From assembly GCA_016710525.1 (NCBI GenBank), contig JADJVQ010000045.1, positions 3,827-67,826 of the forward strand: 64,000 bases of DNA, in the 5' to 3' direction. Origin of the DNA: Burkholderiaceae bacterium (GTDB lineage: Bacteria > Pseudomonadota > Gammaproteobacteria > Burkholderiales > Burkholderiaceae_E). Positions 1-10,489 of the stretch are shown one piece after another. The notes under the pieces were generated by a model. It did not search any database. It was given only the letters and a program-made list of their open reading frames with translations, and was not told where the DNA came from. The first letter of the stretch is position 1, and every line of letters begins with the position of its first letter. Position numbers and translations under genes: made by a program.

Positions 1-509
1 AGCACCTGTTCAAGCCGGTGCCGGTGGCGCTGGCCTTCATCGTCGGCGGATTCATCATCCTGTGGGTCGAACGAAGCCAGGCACGTCGTGCCGTGCGGAT
101 CGACTCCGTTGACGACTTGAGCATGGCCGATGCCTTGAAACTGGGCATTGCGCAGGCTTTCGCGCTGGTGCCGGGCACCAGCCGATCGGGAGCGACGATC
201 ATGGGTGGCATGCTGTTCGGACTGTCGCGCCGCACCGCCACCGAATTCTCGTTCTTCCTGGCAATCCCGACCCTGGTCGGCGCCGGCGCCTACGACACCT
301 GGAAATACCGCGCGCTCGTGTCGGCAGCCGATCTGCCGCTGTTCGCGGTCGGCCTGACCTTGTCTTTCCTGAGCGCGCTGGTCTGCGTGCGCTGGCTGAT
401 CCGGTTCGTCGCCAGCCACGATTTCGTGCCTTTCGCCTGGTACCGGATCATCTTTGGCGCGGTCGTGCTGCTGACCGCGCATTTCGGCTGGGTCAACTGG
501 GCGGCATGA
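1..509 (+). CDS. uppP: Undecaprenyl-diphosphatase UppP (BacA), 5'-truncated by window edge
   Basis: Integral membrane phosphatase that converts undecaprenyl diphosphate to the monophosphate, recycling the lipid carrier for peptidoglycan and other envelope polymers. The window opens inside the gene, in frame from base 3; about 168 C-terminal residues are visible, against roughly 270 in the family. The signature PGTSRSGATI (bases 171-200) is the conserved phosphatase loop with its catalytic Ser/Arg. Several hydrophobic helices follow and the protein ends HFGWVNWAA. The upstream Glu-rich motif lies outside the window. The last 17 bp overlap the 3' end of trmB on the other strand, so the two genes are convergent with no room for a terminator. 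Confidence 0.95.
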   Translation, partial: HLFKPVPVALAFIVGGFIILWVERSQARRAVRIDSVDDLSMADALKLGIAQAFALVPGTSRSGATIMGGMLFGLSRRTATEFSFFLAIPTLVGAGAYDTWKYRALVSAADLPLFAVGLTLSFLSALVCVRWLIRFVASHDFVPFAWYRIIFGAVVLLTAHFGWVNWAA

Positions 510-1203
510 CCGCGCCGGCGCCGGCGCGGCGCCGGAACACGAGGTCCCACACGCCATGCCCCAGGGCCAGGCCGCGCTGCTCGAATTTGGTCAGAGGCCG
601 CCAGTCCGGACGGGGGGAGAAGGCGTCCGAGGTGTTTCGAAGCAAGGGCTCGGCGCTCAGCACCTCGAGCATCTGCTCGGCGTAGTGCTGCCAGTCGGTG
701 GCGCAATGCAGGTATCCGTCCTCGGCCAGCCGGCTGGCGAGCAGCGCCACCAGCGGCGGCTGGATCAGGCGCCGCTTGTGATGGCGGACCTTGGGCCAGG
801 GATCTGGGAAGAACACATGCGCGCCGGCCAGGGTGCCGGGGAGGATCATGTCGCGCAGCACTTCGACCGCGTCGTGTTCGACGACTCTGACGTTGCCGAT
901 CGATTCGCCCTCGAGCCGCCGCAGCAGCGCACCCACCCCGGCCGGATACACCTCGCAGGCAAGAAAGTCGACGTCGGGGCGCGCCTGGGCGATGCGGGCG
1001 GTGGTCTCGCCCATGCCGAAGCCGATTTCGAGGATGCAGGGCGCGTCGCGTCCGAATGCCGCAGCCCGGTCCAGCGTGCCGGGGGCGTAGGGAATGCCGA
1101 ATCGGGGCAGCAGCCGCTCATGGGCGGCGCGCTGTCCGGCGGTGAAGTGAATGCGGCGGTTGGTGAAACTGCGGATGTGCTGGGGACGCTGGCCGGAAGA
1201 CAT
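493..1203 (-). CDS. trmB: tRNA (guanine-N7-)-methyltransferase TrmB
   Basis: SAM-dependent methyltransferase that forms m7G46 in the tRNA variable loop. The 236-residue protein begins MSSGQRPQ. A longer open frame runs back across the tRNA-Gly gene, but this ATG (1203) gives the family's normal length and is the only sensible start. The SAM-binding motif EIGFGMGE lies at residues 59-66 and the TrmB signature FFPDPWPK at 131-138, followed by KRRLI; the C-terminal segment contains TKFEQRGLALGHGVWDL, typical of the family. The gene is divergent from tRNA-Gly(CCC) and convergent with uppP. Confidence 0.96.
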   Translation of the reverse strand: MSSGQRPQHIRSFTNRRIHFTAGQRAAHERLLPRFGIPYAPGTLDRAAAFGRDAPCILEIGFGMGETTARIAQARPDVDFLACEVYPAGVGALLRRLEGESIGNVRVVEHDAVEVLRDMILPGTLAGAHVFFPDPWPKVRHHKRRLIQPPLVALLASRLAEDGYLHCATDWQHYAEQMLEVLSAEPLLRNTSDAFSPRPDWRPLTKFEQRGLALGHGVWDLVFRRRAGAGAVMPPS

Positions 1204-1237
1204 CGGGGCTGAGGGGCAGGGAAGGTCGCGGGTCGGA

Positions 1238-1243
1238 TAGAAT
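1238..1243 (+). promoter_or_regulatory. Candidate -10 element of the tRNA-Gly promoter
   Basis: TAGAAT matches the sigma70 -10 consensus at 5 of 6 positions and sits 13 bases before the mature tRNA 5' end, so transcription would start within a few bases of the tRNA. I see no convincing -35 hexamer at the right spacing. The 53 bp between trmB and the tRNA must hold both divergent promoters. Confidence 0.4.
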
Positions 1244-1256
1244 AACGGCTCGGCGC

Positions 1257-1330
1257 GCGGGTGTAGTTCAATGGCAGAACGGCAGCTTCCCAAGCTGCAT
1301 ACGAGGGTTCGATTCCCTTCACCCGCTCCA
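1257..1330 (+). tRNA. tRNA-Gly (anticodon CCC)
   Basis: A complete cloverleaf of 74 nt with encoded CCA. The acceptor arms GCGGGTG (1257-1263) and CACCCGC pair fully; the D stem is GTTC/GAAC, the anticodon stem GCAGC/GCTGC, and the T arm GAGGGTTCGATTCCCTT is intact. The anticodon loop TTCCCAA gives anticodon CCC (1289-1291), reading GGG codons. The discriminator base is T followed by CCA. Confidence 0.97.
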
Positions 1331-1678
1331 CATGCTTTTCGCCAGCACCGACCGTGAGCCATGCCGCGGTCCGGCAGCCGTCCCTGAGCGCCCAGGTTCG
1401 GTGCACCCCCGGTCTGACGGGCGTTTCGCCTGGCGGTGAACCCTGTCTCGTGTGTTGCGTCCGATGCATACGTGTCAATCGTGTGCTGCGGCAGCCAGGC
1501 CTGCATCGGATTTGTTTACCATTCGGTCATGGCGAAGCGAGCGGCCCCGCAGAGGGTGAGGGCGCCATGCTTTGCGCTGGCGGGTCGATCGGGTCGACCG
1601 CCTACTGCGCAGGTCGGAGCTTGCCGACCGCGCTCAAACCCTTTCGTCACGCTCCGTTCAGGAAAGCGAGCCCTCCAG
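1331..1678. other. Intergenic stretch, no gene recognised
   Basis: About 350 bp between tRNA-Gly and the Pro-Thr-repeat lipoprotein. Open frames cross it in several frames but none has protein-like composition or a recognisable motif. It must contain the lipoprotein promoter. I see no strong -35/-10 pair and no clear tRNA terminator. Confidence 0.5.
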
Positions 1679-2723
1679 ATGATCATGACCAGCAGCCGGC
1701 GTTTTTCAACACAGTCCCTTGCTGCGGCGGTGGCCTGCAGCCTCTTGCTGACCGCCTGCGGCGGCGGCTCCAGCAGCGACAATTCGGCCGCGGCGGCGCC
1801 GACGCCCGCGCCGACGCCCGCACCGACGCCCGCGCCGACGCCCGCGCCGACCCCCGCGCCGACCCCCGCGCCGACCCCGCACCCACCCCGCGCCGACGCC
1901 CGCACCGACCCCTGCACCGACCCCGCGCACCGACCCCGCCGACCCCGCGCCGACCCCGCGCCGACCCCCCGCGCCGACCCCGCGCCAACGCCCGCACCGA
2001 CCCCGCGCCGACCCCCGCACCGACCACCCCGCGCCGACCCCCGCGCCGACGCCTGCGCCCACCCCCGCGCCAACCCCCGCGCCGCCGCCTGCCGCCTCGA
2101 GCACGGCGGCGGTCTGCCTGGATCTGGCGTTCTTCAATACCAGCACCCGCTGGGAGATCACCACGCGCAGCACCTCGGGCGCCACCGTGATCGATACCAA
2201 GACCGAATACCAGGTCGAGGCGCCCGCGCCGTTCGCCGGGGTCACGACGACGCCGGTCAAGTTCACCTCAACCGTGCTGGCGGGCATCGGCGCCGGCAGC
2301 ATCGTCAATGGCCGCTCGTATTCGGTGGTCAACTCACAGGACGTGCTCAACTACGGCACTGTCACCACGAGCACCACCTTCGGTGTGGCGATCACCACTA
2401 CCATCACGCAGACCCCCGCGGCGATCCTTCGCTATTCGCTGGGCGTCGGCGAGTCGTTCACTCAGACGTATTCGTCCGCGACGACCGGCACGCCATTCCC
2501 GGTGCCGGCGTCCAGCGTGACCCGAACCCAGACCTTCCTGGGCTTCGAGGACGTCACCGTGCCTGCCGGAACCTTCGCAGGCGCCTGCAAGTGGCAGTTC
2601 GTCGAAGGAGGCACGACGACCACGACCTGGAATACGAGGTCCGGCCTGCCGCTGCGCTCGACCAGCGCGGGTTCGGAGATGGTCCTGATCGGTGGTTCGA
2701 TCAATGGTGGTGCGCTGCGCTGA
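1679..2723 (+). pseudogene. Lipoprotein with Pro-Thr repeat linker, frame broken inside the repeat
   Basis: The N-terminus, in the frame of base 1679, is a clear lipoprotein signal: MIMTSSRRFSTQ, a hydrophobic core, then the lipobox LLTACGGGSSSDN. It runs straight into PTPA repeats. The folded C-terminal domain of about 210 residues (from about 2091 to the stop at 2723; it includes KTEYQVEAPAPF and ends GGSINGGALR) lies in a different frame, the frame of base 2187. Within 1797-2095 the repeat units alternate between 11 and 12 bp and the Pro-Thr pattern moves through all three frames. All frames stay open, so no early stop results. The C-terminal domain is rich in Thr, Val and Ser, looks beta-stranded and is of no family I can name. 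Either this is an error-prone GC repeat in the assembly or a slippage-prone locus. An alternative start is ATG 1685. Confidence 0.7.
1797..2095 (+). repeat. Degenerate 11-12 bp tandem repeat encoding Pro-Thr
   Basis: About 25 tandem copies of a unit close to GCGCCGACGCCC (Ala-Pro-Thr-Pro). Early units are a clean 12 bp; later units lose or gain single Cs in runs of four to six, giving 11-bp and other lengths that shift the reading frame. It forms the linker of the lipoprotein gene. Confidence 0.9.
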
Positions 2724-2813
2724 CCAGTCGTCGGCAATCTCCCGGTTCGGTGCAAGATCCGCCGGACCGGGATTCGCGGCCCGTTGTCGCGGCCGCTTCT
2801 CCGGGAGCGCAAC

Positions 2814-3740
2814 ATGAAATCCGCCTATCTGTCGCACTCGAGCTCGATGCGCCACGAAATGGGCGCTCATCATCCTGAGTGCCCCGACCGCGTGGCCGTG
2901 ATCGCCGATCGCCTGCTCGCCCGCGGTTTGCTCGACTTCATGGACAGCTTCGAAGCGCCGCTGGCCACCGAGGCCCAGATCCTGCGCGCTCACGAGGGCC
3001 GATACTTCGCCGAGCTGCGCGCGCAGGCGCCCACCGAGGGCTACGTGCAGGTCGATCCCGACACCGCGATGAACCCCGGCACCTGGACCGCGGCGCTGCA
3101 TGCGGCCGGCGCCGTGGTGAAGGCGACCGAACTGGTGGCCAGCGGCGAGTATCGTCGTGCCTTCTGCAACGTGCGCCCGCCCGGCCACCACGCCGAACGT
3201 GGCCAGGCGATGGGTTTTTGTTTCTTCAACAACGTGGCGGTGGGCATTCGCCACGCACTGGACGAACTCGGGCTGGAGCGGGTGGCCCTGGTCGACTTCG
3301 ATGTCCATCATGGCAATGGCAGCGAGGACATCCTGGCCGGCGACGACCGGGTGCTGATGGTCTCGACATTCCAGCGCCGCCTCTATCCGTTCAACGGCGA
3401 AGCGCCCCGTGGCGCCAACATGTGCAACATGGCGCTGGACCCCTATTCGGATGGAGCCGCGCTGCAAAAGGCGGTGACCGAGGGCTGGCTGCCGCGTCTG
3501 CGGACGTTCGCACCGCAGATGCTCTTCATCTCGGCCGGATTCGATGCGCACCGCGAAGACGACATGAGCCAGCTTGGCTGGCGCGATGCCGATTATGGCT
3601 GGGTGACGCAGCGCCTGGTCGAGGTTGCCGACGAGTTTGCGCAGGGGCGGATCGTCTCGGTGCTGGAGGGGGGATATCACCTGCCGGCGCTGGCGCGCAG
3701 TGTCGAGATGCACGTGCGGGCGCTGATCGGCATCGACTGA
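2814..3740 (+). CDS. Histone deacetylase family protein (zinc-dependent lysine or polyamine deacetylase)
   Basis: Zinc hydrolase of the HDAC/AcuC/acetylpolyamine amidohydrolase superfamily, 308 residues. Visible motifs are RPPGHHAERG with the catalytic His pair, then FFNNVAVG; DFDVHHGNG with Asp and His zinc ligands; SAGFDAHREDD with the second Asp ligand; and LEGGYHLPAL, whose Tyr is the transition-state stabiliser. All catalytic residues are present. The start ATG 2814 (MKSAYLSH) has GGGAG 6 bp upstream; a longer frame to 2784 adds nothing conserved. It lies 169 bp upstream of a Pat-type lysine acetyltransferase, suggesting, but not proving, that it reverses lysine acetylation. Acetylated polyamines are an alternative substrate. 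Confidence 0.92.
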   Translation: MKSAYLSHSSSMRHEMGAHHPECPDRVAVIADRLLARGLLDFMDSFEAPLATEAQILRAHEGRYFAELRAQAPTEGYVQVDPDTAMNPGTWTAALHAAGAVVKATELVASGEYRRAFCNVRPPGHHAERGQAMGFCFFNNVAVGIRHALDELGLERVALVDFDVHHGNGSEDILAGDDRVLMVSTFQRRLYPFNGEAPRGANMCNMALDPYSDGAALQKAVTEGWLPRLRTFAPQMLFISAGFDAHREDDMSQLGWRDADYGWVTQRLVEVADEFAQGRIVSVLEGGYHLPALARSVEMHVRALIGID

Positions 3741-3820
3741 TCGCGCGGCGCGGCGTGCTCCGGGGCTGGCGCCGCGTGCACGATGCAAGCCCGGTGCACG
3801 CCCGATGCGCGCCCACGACG

Positions 3821-3826
3821 TACAAT
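3821..3826 (+). promoter_or_regulatory. Candidate -10 element upstream of the acetyltransferase gene
   Basis: TACAAT (5 of 6 to consensus) lies 84 bp before the acetyltransferase ATG in the gap behind the deacetylase. The -35 region is not convincing. If real, the two genes are at least partly transcribed separately. Confidence 0.3.
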
Positions 3827-3909
3827 CGGGGCACAAGAAGAACGCTGCGCACCCGCTGCCGTGGCAATGCTCGCTTCGGGGGAGACTTCCCGTTCTGCCC
3901 GAGGTCTGC

Positions 3910-6574
3910 ATGGATCACCACCACTTTCTTTCCCATCTGTTCGAACCGGACACGGTTGCCCTGATCGTCGGCGCCCAGGTGCCGCCTTGGGCGCTCGAAA
4001 TCGTCCGCCAGTTCGATGCCGGGCCGCCTGCGCGCCGCGTGCTCGGGCTGGATGCGCCTGACCCGGGCGGCGAGGGACCCCGCAGCGAATTGGCCCTGAT
4101 CGCCGTGGCCCCCGACGAAGTGCCTGCGGCGATCGCCCTGGCGGCGCGATGCCACGCTCGCGCCGTGTCGGTGATGACGGAGCACCTCGATCCCGCGCAG
4201 GCCGGGCAGTGGCGAGACCTGGCGCACACCCTGGGCATGCGGCTGCTGGGTCCGGGCACCATGGGCTTCGTGCGGCCGGCACGACAATTGAACGCAGGCC
4301 GGATGGGGCCATTGCCGGCCGCCGGGCAGGTGGCGCTGGTGTCCCAGTCGGGCGTGCTCAACGGCGCCGTGCTCGATTGGGTGGCCGATTCAGCTGTCGG
4401 GTTTTCGCTGGCCGTCTCGCTGGGCGCGGAGGTCGACATCGATCTTGCCCAGGTGCTCGATTTCCTGGCCAGCGATGCGCAGACGCGCTCGGTGGTGGTC
4501 TACCTCGAGGCCGTGCGCGATTCGCGCAGTTTCATGAGCGCGCTGCGCGCGCTGGCTGCGGTCAAGCCGGTGATCGTGCTCAAGGGGCATCGCGACGATC
4601 AGGCGCCGCGCCGCGGGCTGACTCATTCGGGCGCGCTGTGCGGTTCGGATGCGATCTACAGTGCGGCACTGCGCCGGGCGGGTGCTCTGCAGATCCGCCT
4701 GTTCACGCAGATGTTCACCGCGGCCCGCATCCTGGCCTCGACCAGCGGCCCGCTGGGTCAGCGGCTGGGTGTGCTGGCCAACGGCAACGGGCCTGGCGTG
4801 CTGGCAGCCGATCAGGCCTGGTTCCAGCAGTTGAGCCTGCCGCCCCTGTCGCAGGCGACGCGCGACACGCTGGCGCTGGCCCTGCCCGGGCGCACCCTGG
4901 CCAATCCCCTGAATCTGGGCGCGGGTGCGAGCGCCGACGATTTCGGCGCAGCGCTCGCCGCGCTGGCCGCCGACCGCGAGCTCGACGGCATTCTGGTGAT
5001 GCTGGCGCCCACCAGCGGCATCGATGCCCAGGCCATCACGCAACGGGTGATCCAGGCGGTCGCCAAGGTGCGCAAGCCGGTTTTTGCGTGCTGGATGGGC
5101 GATCGCGGCATGCGCCCGCTGGCCCGCCAGCTCGATGCCGCCGGCATTCCCGTGTATTCCGTGCCCGAGGCGGCGGTGGACGCCTACGCCACGGTCGCCA
5201 ACTTCCACCAGAACCAGCGCCTGCTGCAGCAGACGCCGCGGGCGCTTTCGGGCTCCGCTCAGCCCGACCTCGAGGGCGCTCGGATCCTGATCGACAGCGT
5301 GCTGGGCGAGGGCCGCCATGTCCTGAACGAAATGGAGTCCAAGGCCCTGCTGGGGGCCTTTCACGTGCCGGTCACCCGGACGGTGCTAGCGCGCTCTCAG
5401 ACCGAGGCGATCGTCGTGGCCGAGCAGATGGGCTTCCCGGTGGTGATGAAGATCAACGCGGCCGACGTCACCCACAAGAGCGACGTCGGGGGTGTGGTCC
5501 TCAATGTGCGCAATGCCGCGGAAGTGCGCTCGCAGTACCTCGAGATCCTGGCCTCGGTGCAGCGGGCGCTGCCGCAGGCGCGCGTCGACGGCGTGACGCT
5601 GCAGTCCATGCGCCGCGGCCGCCATGGCCGCGAGCTGTACCTCGGCGTGTTCCGCGATCCGCTGTTCGGCCCGGTGATCGCCTTCGGCGCCGGTGGCACG
5701 CGGGTCGAGGTCGTGCGCGACACGACGCTGGAATTCCCGCCGCTGAATCGTTACCTGGCCCGTCGCATGATCGAACGGACCCGGATCGCCGAGACCTTGG
5801 GCGAGTTTCGCGGCGCGCCGCAGATCGACTTCGAACGACTCGAAGCGCTGCTGGTGGCCGTCTCCGAGATGGTTTGCGAGCTGCCGTGGATCGCCGAAAT
5901 GGACATCAATCCGGTGATCGTCGATGAAGGCGGGTTGGTCGCGGTCGATGCCCGCGTGGTGCTCGATCCGGCGCTCGGAGCCAGTCCGGCGCGCCACGCC
6001 CACATGGCGATCATGCCCTATCCGGCTCACCTCACGCGTGTGCTGGCCGCCCCCGACGGCGGCTTCTACACGCTGCGCGCGATCCAGTCCGAGGACGCCG
6101 ACCGCTTGCAGGCGTTCATGAAGAACCTGTCGGCCGAATCGCGGTATTTCCGCTTCATCTCGGTTCTCTCGGAGCTGCCCCCGCGTATGCTGGTGCGGTA
6201 TACGCAGATCGACTACGACCGGGAGCTGGCGCTGGTCGCGGTGGTGGGCGGCGAGCAGGCCGGTGCTCCGGGGGCGGGCGAATCAGCGCGCGAAAGCCCC
6301 CCGGAGCGCATCGTGGGCGTGGTGCGCTACCTGCTGAACATCGATCGCGAGAGCTGTGAGTTCGCGGTGGCGATCGCCGACGACTGGCAGGGCAAGCACC
6401 TGGGCTCGACGATGATGCGCGCGATCATCGAGGCGGCGCGCGTGAAGGGATTGCGCCGCATCGAAGGGTATGTGCTGTCGACCAATGCCCGGATGCTGGG
6501 CCTGATGATCCACCTCGGGTTCACGGTGAAGACCGATCCCCAGGATGCGACGATGAAACTGGTCTGGATGCAGC

Positions 6575-6597
<23 letters not shown>
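3910..6597 (+). CDS. Pat-type protein lysine acetyltransferase (acyl-CoA synthetase-like/GNAT fusion)
   Basis: 895 residues with the domain order of Salmonella Pat: a CoA-binding and succinyl-CoA-ligase-like region (about 1-450, with THSGALCGSDAI), an ATP-grasp domain (about 470-695, with VVMKINAADVTHKSDVGGV) and a C-terminal GNAT domain (about 715-895). The GNAT acetyl-CoA loop is visible as DWQGKHLGSTMM, and CEFAVAIAD carries the conserved Glu. Known members acetylate and inactivate acetyl-CoA synthetase and other AMP-forming enzymes. The start ATG 3910 (MDHHHFLSH) follows GAGG by 5 bp; the longer frame from 3805 has unlikely composition. A Gly/Glu-rich insert interrupts the GNAT domain (about 780-800). 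The HDAC gene lies upstream; the 3' end overlaps fbp by 23 bp on the opposite strand. Confidence 0.93.
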
Positions 6598-7576
<979 letters not shown>

Positions 7577-7678
7577 TGCTTCGTGCTCCTAGAGAATGGC
7601 CGCATTATCGCCGAGCGCACCCGGGCCGACGCTGACAATTGGCACAGACCCGGAGCCGATCGGCCCCGCGGCGCCCGG

Positions 7679-10411
7679 TCAGCCGTCCGCCAGCGCCTTG
7701 CCGACGATCTCGCGCACATCTCGCGACAAATGGGCGCGGCCGGCCACCCGTTCGAGGGTGGCGCGCGCCAGCGCCTGGCGCTGCGGCGTGAACTTGCGCC
7801 AGCGGTCCATGGCACGGGCGATGCGAGCCGCGATCTGCGGGTTGAGCGCATCGAGCTCGCCGATCATTTCCTCCCAGAACTGGTAGCCGGAACCGTCGAT
7901 GCGGTGGAATTCGGCCAGGTTGCCCAGGCAGAAGCCGCCGATCAGCGAACGGACCTTGTTCGGATTGCGCAGAGAAAACGCCGGGTGCGACAGCAGCTGG
8001 CGGACCCGTGCGAGCACCGGGGGGCCTTGCGGCGCGCGATGCCGGGTGGCCTGCATCATGAACCACTTGTCCATCGCCAGCGGCTCGTCGGCCAGTTCGC
8101 GCGCGAAGCGTTCGAGGGCCGGCTCGGCCTGCGGCGCATGCGCGGCGAGCAGTGCGGCCAGCGCGCCCTGGCGCGCGCTCATGTTGTCGCTGGTGTCGAA
8201 CTGGTGCGCGGCCGCCACCCAGGCCTGCGATGCACCGGACATCGACCAGTACCACAGCGCGAGGTTGCGCAGCGCGCGGCTTCCCGATTGCGCCGCCGAG
8301 GGCTCGTAGGGCTGTCCCGGCGCCAGCCGGGCATGCGCGTTCGCCCAGCCCTGCCGCAGGTGCAGGCCCAGGTGGCGGGCAAGCGCCTCGCGCGCCGTGC
8401 GCACCGCGTCGGGATCGACCACCGGAATCTGTTCGGCAATCACGCCTTCGCCGGGCAGCGCCATCATCAGCTCGCGAAAAGCGGGATCGAGCGTGTCGTC
8501 GGCCAGCGCGCTGCCCCAGGCCCGAGCCAGCGTCGCGCCCGCCTGCGCCATCGGCGTACCCGACAGGCCGCTGAGCAGCGTGCTGATGGCGAGCCGCTGC
8601 GAGGCTTCCCACCGATTGAAGGGATCGGCGTCGTGGGCGGCCAGGAAAGCCAGGTCGCGCTCGGTGTAGTCGAACTCGATGATGACCGGCGCGCTGAAAT
8701 CGCGCGCCAGCGACGGTGTGGGGGCCCGCGGCACTCCGGTAAAGACGAAGCTGTGGCGCGCCTCGGTGAGTTCGAGCACGCGTGAACGGGCCGCATCGGA
8801 CGCTTGCTCGTCCGGCGTGCCCGCCCCGGTCGCATCGAGCGGCTCCGGCGTTTCGGTGGCCAGCCTCAGCATCAGGTCCTGTCCGCCTTCGCCGACCAGG
8901 CCCACGGTCAGCGGAATGTGCAGGGCACCGTCCGGTCCCGAATTCGTCTGCTCGACCTCGAGCGTGTAGGTCTGGCTGGCCGCATCGTGGCGGCCGTGCA
9001 CGATCAGGCGCGGCGTGCCCGCCTGCGCATACCAGCGGCCGAACTGCGTCAGCTCCCGGGCATTGGCATCGGCAATGGCGGCGACGAAATCGTCGCAGGT
9101 GACCGCCTGGCCGTCGTGGCGTTCGAAGTACAGATCCATGCCGCGCCGAAATCCGTCCCGGCCCACCAGCGTCTGGAGCATCCGGACCACCTCGGCGCCT
9201 TTTTCGTACACCGTCATGGTGTAGAAATTGTTGATCTCCTGGTAGGCGTCGGGGCGGATGGGGTGCGCCATCGGGCCGGCGTCTTCGGGGAACTGCGTGG
9301 CCCGCAGATTGCGGACGTCCTCGATGCGCTTGACCGCCCGTGAACTGGCCGCGGCCATCGGCGAGGCGGCTTCGGCGGCCAGCATGTCGGCCGAGAACTC
9401 CTGGTCCCGAAAGACGGTCAGGCCTTCCTTGAGCGTGAGCTGGAACCAGTCGCGGCAGGTCACGCGGTTGCCGGTCCAGTTGTGGAAGTACTCGTGACCC
9501 ACGACCGCCTCGACGGCGGCGAAGTCGCCGTCGGTCGAGATCCGCGGATGGGCGAACACGTACTTGGTGTTGAAGATGTTCAGGCCCTTGTTCTCCATCG
9601 CGCCCATGTTGAAGTCGCCCACCGCGACGATCATGAAGCGGTCCAGGTCGAGCTCCAGCCCGAAGCGTTCTTCGTCCCAGCGGATCGAGCGCACGAGCGA
9701 GCGCATCGCATGGGCGGTCTTGTCCTGATTGCCCGGCTCGACCCAGATCTGCAGCAGGACATCGCGCCCGGAGCACGTGCGCAGTGTCTGTTCGCTGACC
9801 TCCAGGCGGCCGGCAACCACCGCGAACAGGTACGAGGGCTTGAGGAACGGATCTTCCCAGCGCGCGAAATGCCGGGCGCGGCCATCGGGGCCGGCCGCCC
9901 AGTCGCCCTGCGCGATCAGGTTGCCGTTGGACAGCAGCACCGGCAGCCGTTCGCGATCGCCGATCAGGGTGACGACGAAGCGCGCCATCACATCCGGGCG
10001 GTCGGGGAAGCAGGTGATGCGGCGAAAGCCCTCGGCCTCGCACTGGGTGTAGAAATTCCCGTTCGAGACGAACAGCCCGAGCAGCGCGGTGTTGGCGCTC
10101 GGGTCGATGCGGTTGACGATCCGCAGTTCGAACCGCTCGGGCACGGATCCGATCACCAGTTCGTCATCGCGCACCTGGTATCGGTCGGCAGGCAGGGCCA
10201 CGCCGTTGATCGATACCGCCAGAACCTCCAGACCCACCGCATCGAGGCGCAAGGGTCCGCGCGGCGCGGCCTCGTTGCGGCGCACCTGCGAGACCGCGAT
10301 CACGGTGGTGGCGACCGGGTCGAGTTCGAGCGTGAGGTCGATCGACTCCACCCGATGGGCTGCCGGCGCGTAGTCCTGCCGCTTGATGGTGACGGGGAGG
10401 TCGTTCTTCAT
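7679..10411 (-). CDS. pepN: Aminopeptidase N (M1 family)
   Basis: Zinc metallo-aminopeptidase that trims N-terminal residues from cytoplasmic peptides, 910 residues. The substrate motif GAMEN is at 270-274, the zinc motif HEYFH at 306-310 with the third ligand Glu at 329 (KEG); NWTGNRVTCRDWFQL directly follows, as in E. coli PepN. The C-terminal helical domain ends DVREIVGKALADG. I chose ATG 10411 (MKNDLPVTIK); an upstream TTG at 10423 is possible, and neither has a good Shine-Dalgarno sequence. No signal peptide is present. Confidence 0.96.
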   Translation of the reverse strand: MKNDLPVTIKRQDYAPAAHRVESIDLTLELDPVATTVIAVSQVRRNEAAPRGPLRLDAVGLEVLAVSINGVALPADRYQVRDDELVIGSVPERFELRIVNRIDPSANTALLGLFVSNGNFYTQCEAEGFRRITCFPDRPDVMARFVVTLIGDRERLPVLLSNGNLIAQGDWAAGPDGRARHFARWEDPFLKPSYLFAVVAGRLEVSEQTLRTCSGRDVLLQIWVEPGNQDKTAHAMRSLVRSIRWDEERFGLELDLDRFMIVAVGDFNMGAMENKGLNIFNTKYVFAHPRISTDGDFAAVEAVVGHEYFHNWTGNRVTCRDWFQLTLKEGLTVFRDQEFSADMLAAEAASPMAAASSRAVKRIEDVRNLRATQFPEDAGPMAHPIRPDAYQEINNFYTMTVYEKGAEVVRMLQTLVGRDGFRRGMDLYFERHDGQAVTCDDFVAAIADANARELTQFGRWYAQAGTPRLIVHGRHDAASQTYTLEVEQTNSGPDGALHIPLTVGLVGEGGQDLMLRLATETPEPLDATGAGTPDEQASDAARSRVLELTEARHSFVFTGVPRAPTPSLARDFSAPVIIEFDYTERDLAFLAAHDADPFNRWEASQRLAISTLLSGLSGTPMAQAGATLARAWGSALADDTLDPAFRELMMALPGEGVIAEQIPVVDPDAVRTAREALARHLGLHLRQGWANAHARLAPGQPYEPSAAQSGSRALRNLALWYWSMSGASQAWVAAAHQFDTSDNMSARQGALAALLAAHAPQAEPALERFARELADEPLAMDKWFMMQATRHRAPQGPPVLARVRQLLSHPAFSLRNPNKVRSLIGGFCLGNLAEFHRIDGSGYQFWEEMIGELDALNPQIAARIARAMDRWRKFTPQRQALARATLERVAGRAHLSRDVREIVGKALADG

Positions 10412-10489
10412 GGAGGGCGCCAATCGTTGAACCGCGGGACAGTCCCATTCTATCGGCCGGCCGGCGAGTCCGGCGCGGCGGCGGCGCCG

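Noticed and set aside
493..1506. TrmB with a 100-residue N-terminal extension
   Set aside because: The extension is the antisense of tRNA-Gly and its flank; ATG 1203 gives the normal family length.
1516..2350. Minus-strand frames reading (GVGAG)n, resembling elastin or silk-like repeats
   Set aside because: They are simply the complement of the Pro-Thr repeat; no signal peptide or flanking domain supports expression.
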